A DNA stretch of 64,000 bases, from the NCBI RefSeq assembly GCF_029892485.1, contig NZ_JARXVG010000013.1, positions 124,001 to 188,000 of the forward strand. Direction: 5' to 3'. Below are positions 59,637 to 64,000 of this stretch, piece after piece. The notes beneath the pieces are model-generated. The model saw only the letters and a list, made by a program, of their open reading frames with translations, searched no databases and was not told where the DNA came from. This DNA comes from Variovorax boronicumulans. GTDB taxonomy: Bacteria > Pseudomonadota > Gammaproteobacteria > Burkholderiales > Burkholderiaceae_C. How positions within the stretch are numbered: position 1 is the first letter of the stretch; the number at the start of each line of letters is the position of its first letter. A program made the position numbers and the translations under genes.

Positions 59637-60098
59637 TCAGGTCTTGCGCGGTGGCTGTACGTCCTCGCGGGCAGGTTCGCTGCCATCGTCGCCGGGATAG
59701 CGCAACTGGCTGCCGACTCGGCTCGGGTACTTCAGCGCATCCATCGATCCCGCGCGTCCGGTGAAGGGGCGCAACTCGCTGCCGGTGTAGGTTTCGCGGC
59801 GCAGTGGAGGCCTGGGTCCGAGGGTTGGCACGGGCGCGGACGGGCTCTGCTCGTCCTGCCTTTGCAGCGCCTCGCGCCCTTGCACCGTGATCGTGTGCAG
59901 GTGCCCCGGCGTCCCGTCGTGCCGGGGGCTGGAAACTTCCCGGACGTAGCCCCGCGCGCGCAGTTCCGCCAGATCCTCGGCAACGGGTCGGCCCAGGCTT
60001 TGGCTGATGGCGATGCCGAGAGACAGATCCATGCGGGCCACCGCGCGCAGAACGGCGAGAGGGTCCGGGGCAAGAGGAGCAAAGATTGGGGAAGTCAT
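59637..60098 (-). CDS. Small winged-helix-like mobile-element protein
   Basis: A 153-residue protein. The first 75 residues look like a winged helix-turn-helix (LAVLRAVARMDLSLGIAISQ, LGRPVAEDLAELRARGYVRE, TPGHLHTITVQGREAL). The C-terminal part contains RRETYTGSELRPFTGRAGSM and ALKYPSRVGSQLRYPG, a motif I associate with hypothetical proteins of plasmids and integrative elements. It points towards parB on the same strand. Role likely regulatory; unknown. Confidence 0.65.
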   Translation of the reverse strand: MTSPIFAPLAPDPLAVLRAVARMDLSLGIAISQSLGRPVAEDLAELRARGYVREVSSPRHDGTPGHLHTITVQGREALQRQDEQSPSAPVPTLGPRPPLRRETYTGSELRPFTGRAGSMDALKYPSRVGSQLRYPGDDGSEPAREDVQPPRKT

Positions 60099-60488
60099 GT
60101 CGCATTCTCCACGCGTCGCGCCACAAAGCGAACTCGCCCCCCGCCGAAAGGACGCCGGAGGATCGGATCGCGATCGCGATCACGAGCGCGGCAGCATGGC
60201 CGGAGATCGAAGTGTTGCAGCGACGGGCCGCGTTCCCGCTGCCGCTTTTTCGGCAAGCGGATCGCTGGCGGTTCAACACCGAACTGATGGCCCTGGATTG
60301 GGAGATCGGACGCTGCATCAGTACCAGACTCGAGGCGGCGGTCTGGGGGGAAGGCGTCGTTGTCCGCCTGGCCGAGTGTGCATCGGCATCTGAACAACAC
60401 GCGGTAGGCCCGCCGACCGGCGGGAGTGCAAAGGGAACGGCGTACCGCTAACATCGCCCCCGCCCGTTTGTTGCCGGAGGTAAGAAAA
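60099..60488. other. Divergent intergenic region
   Basis: About 390 bases between the divergent genes at 59637-60098 and 60489-62150. Only short competing frames are present. A GGAGGTAAG ribosome site lies at its right end. Confidence 0.4.
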
Positions 60489-62150
60489 ATGCCCGCGATG
60501 CCGCTCGTTTCCCGTCTTCGTCTTGCCCTGTTCGTCCTGCTGCCGCTCGCGCTCGCTTCGTGCGGCGGCGGCGGTGGGGGTGGCTTCTCCTTCTTTCCCT
60601 TGCCTCCCGGCGGCAACAATCCGCCGCCCGCGGCCGACGCAAAGTACACGGTGGGCGGCAGCGTCAGCGGCCTGCTCGGCAGCGGGCTCGTGCTGCAACT
60701 GGCCGGCTCGGCCGACGTGGCCGTGGCCGCCGACGGCGCCTTTGTCTTCAGCGAGAAACTCGCCAAGGGCACGAGCTACGCGGTGAGCGTCAAGCAGCAG
60801 CCCTCGACGCCTTCGCAGACCTGCACGGTGAACAACGCGTCCGGCACCATCAGCGATGCCGACGTCGCCAACGTGGCGGTGATCTGCGCCACCACCGGCC
60901 AGAAGGTGAGCGTTGCGGTCACGGGCCTCGATGCGGCCGGCGGCCTGGTGCTGCAGAACAACGCGGGTGACGATCTCGCCGTGAGCGCCGACGGCACCTT
61001 CGACTTCGCGACGCCGGTGGCGGTCGGCGCCGACTACGGCGTGACGGTGAAGACGCAGCCCACTGCATTGCAGGTGTGCATCGCGAAGCAGGCCTTCGGC
61101 ACGGTGACCACAGCGCCCATTGCCGCGGTGACGATCGCCTGCACGACGCCCGGTGCCGATCGATTCGCCTTCACCGCCGACGAGGGGACGAGAACTGTGT
61201 CGATGTACACCGTTGGCTCCGATGGCAGCCTCACGAATGTCGGAAGCTTCCCCACGGACGGGACGCCGCAGCATGTGACCACGCACCCTTCGAAACCGTA
61301 CATCTACGCCAGCAACATCTCGGGCACCACCAGGGGCGTCATCCAGTACACCATCGACACCACCACCGTTCCCACGGGCACACTGACACAGAAGCGCGAC
61401 ATCACCGCCGGTGTCGGAGCGACCCCTTATTTCACCGGCATCGCGCCCAACGGCCAGCACGCCTACGTGATCGGGGACGGGATGCTGCACCGGCTGGACG
61501 TCGATGCCAACACCGGCGACCTCACCGGCGGCACAGCCGTCGCCGGTGGCACCAGCCGCAAGATCGGCCTGGACCCCCAAGGCCGCTTCGCGTTCGTGGT
61601 GATCAACGGCACCTCCTTGGCTACGTTCCGCCTGGACCCGGCCACAGGCGAGCCGATCTCTCCGCCCGCGTCGGTCGTGCTGCCCTCCAACAGCGGACTC
61701 ACCGACATTGCCATCGAGCCCACGGGCCGTTTCGCCTATGCCAACGTCGGCAACAACCCCGGCACGTTGCTCGCCTACTCGATCGACGCGACCACTGGCG
61801 CGCTGACCCCGATCGGCTCGGTCCCCGCTGGCGACACGCCCTTTGGCATGGCCATCGATCCAAGCGGCCGCTTCCTGTACGCGGCAAACAGAAACTCCAA
61901 CAACGTCTCGGCGTACAGCATCGATCCGCGCACGGGCGCGCTCACGGCGGTGCCGGGCCAGCCTTTCGCTGCGGGTAGCGTGCCCAACTCCGTGACCGTG
62001 GACCGCACGGGCCGCTTCGCCTACACGGCCAACCAGTTCAGCAACACGATCACCCTCTTCACGATCGACAGGACGACCGGCTCGCTCGGTACAGGAGTCA
62101 GCCTCCCGTCCACGGGCGGCGGGCCGCAATTCCTCGTGCTCGCCAAATAG
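60489..62150 (+). CDS. Beta-propeller (lactonase-like) lipoprotein
   Basis: A 553-residue exported lipoprotein. The signal MPAMPLVSRLRLALFVLLPL ends in a lipobox (LALASC, Cys about residue 25), followed by a Gly-rich spacer. Two similar beta-rich domains (about 55-140 and 145-230; each ends with ADV...VCA or TTA...ACT patterns) precede a seven-bladed-propeller-like region (about 235-550) with repeats such as GRFAYANVGNNPGTLLAYSI, GRFLYAANRNSNNVSAYSID and GRFAYTANQFSNTITLFTID. The repeats resemble the 6-phosphogluconolactonase/lactonase family. Likely extracytoplasmic; enzymatic activity is uncertain. The ATG at 60489 follows GGAGG. Confidence 0.88.
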   Translation: MPAMPLVSRLRLALFVLLPLALASCGGGGGGGFSFFPLPPGGNNPPPAADAKYTVGGSVSGLLGSGLVLQLAGSADVAVAADGAFVFSEKLAKGTSYAVSVKQQPSTPSQTCTVNNASGTISDADVANVAVICATTGQKVSVAVTGLDAAGGLVLQNNAGDDLAVSADGTFDFATPVAVGADYGVTVKTQPTALQVCIAKQAFGTVTTAPIAAVTIACTTPGADRFAFTADEGTRTVSMYTVGSDGSLTNVGSFPTDGTPQHVTTHPSKPYIYASNISGTTRGVIQYTIDTTTVPTGTLTQKRDITAGVGATPYFTGIAPNGQHAYVIGDGMLHRLDVDANTGDLTGGTAVAGGTSRKIGLDPQGRFAFVVINGTSLATFRLDPATGEPISPPASVVLPSNSGLTDIAIEPTGRFAYANVGNNPGTLLAYSIDATTGALTPIGSVPAGDTPFGMAIDPSGRFLYAANRNSNNVSAYSIDPRTGALTAVPGQPFAAGSVPNSVTVDRTGRFAYTANQFSNTITLFTIDRTTGSLGTGVSLPSTGGGPQFLVLAK

Positions 62151-63194
62151 AGGGCGCCCGCAGCCTGTACAGGGAAAGGATCGCGCTTGACGGGAATGAC
62201 CCTCCAAGCGACTTCCCCTCAGCGCGCTCTCTCGTCCAAGGCTGGTCAGTTCCGGTCTTTAATGCTGGTGCATCGCGCACACGAACTGTTTTCTAGACCG
62301 CGTCCCAGACTTCAAGGCGCTGCCTCAGTCGGACGGATGCACGGGCGAGCGCGAGCCTGTTTCGGCCATTAATGGCAAGGAACAGTTGCCGAGGTGCATC
62401 GAGCTGGTCACGCCCGCAGCAACGGCACGAACCGCCTGCCACCGCCATTCAGTAGAGCCGGCACACGACGCACCACGGCGCGTACCCGTGGCGGCTGCTC
62501 TGCAGCGGTGCGTCATCGGAACATCCGTACTGCGGGGCGGCCTGCCCTCGCCAACGAACTGCCCCCACGGCTTGAAGCCCCCGGGGATGATCCGGTCCCA
62601 TTCCTGAAACAACCATGGCGCGCGATTCGGCGGTGAAGGCACATGCGGCTGCGATGTTCGGCGTGCCGAACGTCAGAGGCGCACGACCCGATGGCAATGG
62701 CCGCGCCATGATGCTGGTGCACACCGAGCTGTGCCGCCGTGCCAGGATCCTGGTCGACCGGCCATTGACGAACAAGGCGGCGTACCTTGCGGCCTTGACC
62801 GCCGAGCTGAAGCACCCCGGGCCCAACCACCTGGACTTCCACCTCGCGCCATTCGTACGCTCGGTCTGCATTTGAGTTTTTCATGACGGTTGACGTCATC
62901 AATCGGAGGAATATACTCCGCTTCTTATCATCTCATGACGAGCTCAAACCTGGGACAGCCTCCTTGCTGGCCGTCGGGCGGGACCGCGCAGTGAGCTTGT
63001 CGAGCGACATTGCGCGTCGGGCTTCCACGGAATGCCAAACCCATCCACTCGGCCCGACCTGCTGATGAATTCAACAAGCAAGCGGAGATCCGGGGTTCGT
63101 TCCACATGCTCGACCGACAGTCCACGTTCGTGGAGATGGATCATCGAAGCGGTGCCCCTGATGTTCCTCGCCCACGAAAGAAACCGAGAACACC
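62151..63194. other. Gene-poor stretch with repeat copy B
   Basis: About 1 kb. It contains the long direct repeat copy B. Open frames on both strands (for example 62615-62875) are unsupported by family or ribosome sites. The right end is the promoter region of the TetR gene. Confidence 0.35.
62498..62691. repeat. Long direct repeat, copy B (palindrome at 62656-62671)
   Basis: Second copy of the 56043-56198 repeat, about 6.4 kb away in the same orientation. The two copies flank parB, the GC-rich region and the propeller gene. The palindrome here has one centre change (GTTCGGCGTGCCGAAC). Divergence of flanks suggests an old duplication. Confidence 0.7.
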
Positions 63195-63776
63195 ATGCGT
63201 GCCGATGCACAAAGGAATCGCCAGCGTCTCCTGGACGTCGCGGTCGAACTCGTCCTTCAAGCGGGCGGCGAGCCTTCGCGCGATGCCATTGCAGAGCGCG
63301 CCGGCGTGGGCATCGGAACGCTCTACCGGCATTTTCCGGATCGGCAGGCGCTTCTTCACGCCGTGGCCCGCCATGCGCTGGAAAACACCATCGGCGCCGG
63401 CGAGACCATTGTCCAGAGCGGGTCCAGCCGGGCGGACGCGCTGCGTCAATACATGCACGCGGCGCTGGACAACGGGATCGGGGTCGTCAACATGATTCAT
63501 CCGCTTCTCGAAAAGCGCGATTGGCCCGACCTCCGCGCCCGGGCTGCGGCACTCCTGAAAACGCTCCTCGCACGCGCTGTGAAAGACGAGAAGCTGGTCG
63601 GCGATGTCTCGGAGAGAGACATCGTCTTCGCCACGATCCGCTTCGCCAGGCCGCTCGCCATCGGCCTTTCTGCCAGCCAGGAACGCGCGATCGCTCACCG
63701 GCACTTGGACATCTACATCGATGGTCTGTTCAGCCGGACCGGCGCCCAGCCGCGCAGCGGCGCCACGAAAACCTGA
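63195..63776 (+). CDS. TetR-family transcriptional regulator
   Basis: A 193-residue repressor-type protein. The N-terminal HTH is clear (RQRLLDVAVELVLQAGGEPS, RDAIAERAGVGIGTLYRHFP, DRQALLHAVARHALE, residues about 8-62). The C-terminal ligand-binding part is helical and unrelated to well-known subclasses. It lies 41 bases upstream of the Arr-type gene in the same direction, so it may regulate it or share its transcript. Confidence 0.9.
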   Translation: MRADAQRNRQRLLDVAVELVLQAGGEPSRDAIAERAGVGIGTLYRHFPDRQALLHAVARHALENTIGAGETIVQSGSSRADALRQYMHAALDNGIGVVNMIHPLLEKRDWPDLRARAAALLKTLLARAVKDEKLVGDVSERDIVFATIRFARPLAIGLSASQERAIAHRHLDIYIDGLFSRTGAQPRSGATKT

Positions 63777-63817
63777 TCACTCTCCCCTTCGACCCCTAGC
63801 GACCCTCTCCAATTTCT

Positions 63818-64000
63818 ATGACAGTCCTGGATTCCGGCCCCTTCTTTCACGGCACCAAGGCGGATCTGCGCGTGGGCGACCTGCTAACCGCGGGATTCAC
63901 GTCCAACTACAAGGACGGCCTGGTGATGAACCACATCTACTTCACGGCCCTGAGCAAGGGAGCCGGCCTGGCCGCCGAGATCGCCAAAGGTGCCGGCAAG
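63818..64000 (+). CDS. arr: Arr-type rifamycin NAD-ADP-ribosyltransferase, N-terminal part (cut by window end)
   Basis: The first 61 residues read MTVLDSGPFFHGTKADLRVG, DLLTAGFTSNYKDGLVMNHI and YFTALSKGAGLAAEIAKGAG plus Lys. This matches the start of Arr enzymes, which inactivate rifampicin by ADP-ribosylation; FFHGTKADL and GFxSNY are the family signature, and His in HGTK contacts NAD. The remaining two thirds of the gene lie beyond the window, so integrity cannot be judged. Confidence 0.9.
   Translation, partial: MTVLDSGPFFHGTKADLRVGDLLTAGFTSNYKDGLVMNHIYFTALSKGAGLAAEIAKGAGK

Noticed and set aside
60318..62207. A 629-codon minus-strand frame opposite the propeller lipoprotein
   Set aside because: Shadow of a repeat-rich GC-rich gene; the plus strand has signal peptide, lipobox, ribosome site and propeller repeats.
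62615..62875. An 86-residue gene overlapping repeat copy B
   Set aside because: Begins at the repeat's edge, lacks a ribosome site and family, and its first part is the same repeat sequence that occurs without this frame at 56043-56198.

Overview
The window is GC-rich bacterial DNA of Burkholderiales type. Gene content and codon usage look like Comamonadaceae such as Variovorax, and an insertion-sequence remnant closely resembles Bordetella IS481; the taxon is an inference. It reads as part of a conjugative or integrative element (or plasmid/chromid) whose transfer and partition genes flank a long accessory region of stress, DNA-repair and signalling genes.

Layout. (1) 1-11.4 kb, plus strand: a near-complete P-type (VirB/D4) type IV secretion operon in the order virB4 (cut by the window edge), virB5, a small membrane protein, virB6, a short virB7-like lipoprotein, virB8, virB9, virB10, virB11, virD4, then a stand-alone LPD7-type protein and a TraX-like membrane protein. 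Most neighbours overlap by a few bases. (2) 11.6-13.9 kb, minus strand: a PaaI-type thioesterase and a hipBA toxin-antitoxin pair whose promoter carries three identical-arm inverted repeats exactly 48 bp apart. (3) 14.4-25.5 kb: a tightly coupled five-gene system (WGR/DUF4132 protein, MoxR AAA+ ATPase, DUF5682 protein, VWA protein, SWIM zinc-finger protein), matching the layout of E. coli yehI/yehL-M-P-Q. Its function is not established, and it is the best candidate here for a little-described system.

(4) 25.8-52.2 kb: a patchwork accessory region rich in decaying and duplicated genes. It holds an IS481-like remnant, an autotransporter fragment, two broken DUF3606 copies, three relatives of a small 'RRIxxHVxE' protein, two small MPMDF-type paralogues, three copies of a single-domain response regulator (one intact, two broken), two divergent Ku genes (one coupled to a MerR-HTH/TPR protein), a consensus SOS box, a RecQ C-terminal remnant, a YbdK-type ligase, a GntA-like/DUF1989/hydrolase group, two large hybrid histidine kinases with kinase remnants between them, and small stress proteins (DUF2934, PRC-barrel, DUF883/YqjE operon).

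(5) 52.6-60.1 kb: mobile-element backbone comprising a relaxase, a MobC-like accessory protein, a RelE-type toxin with a BrnA-like antitoxin, a large ParB-like protein and a small element-type protein. The palindrome GTTCGGCATGCCGAAC recurs between these genes, twice inside a longer direct repeat. (6) 60.5-64 kb: a beta-propeller lipoprotein, a TetR regulator and the start of an Arr-type rifamycin ADP-ribosyltransferase cut by the window end.

Together, the secretion channel, coupling protein and relaxase could form a self-transfer apparatus; ParB and the toxin-antitoxin pairs would stabilise the element; the cargo centres on DNA double-strand break repair, stress sensing and antibiotic resistance. 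No rRNA, tRNA or CRISPR array was recognised.
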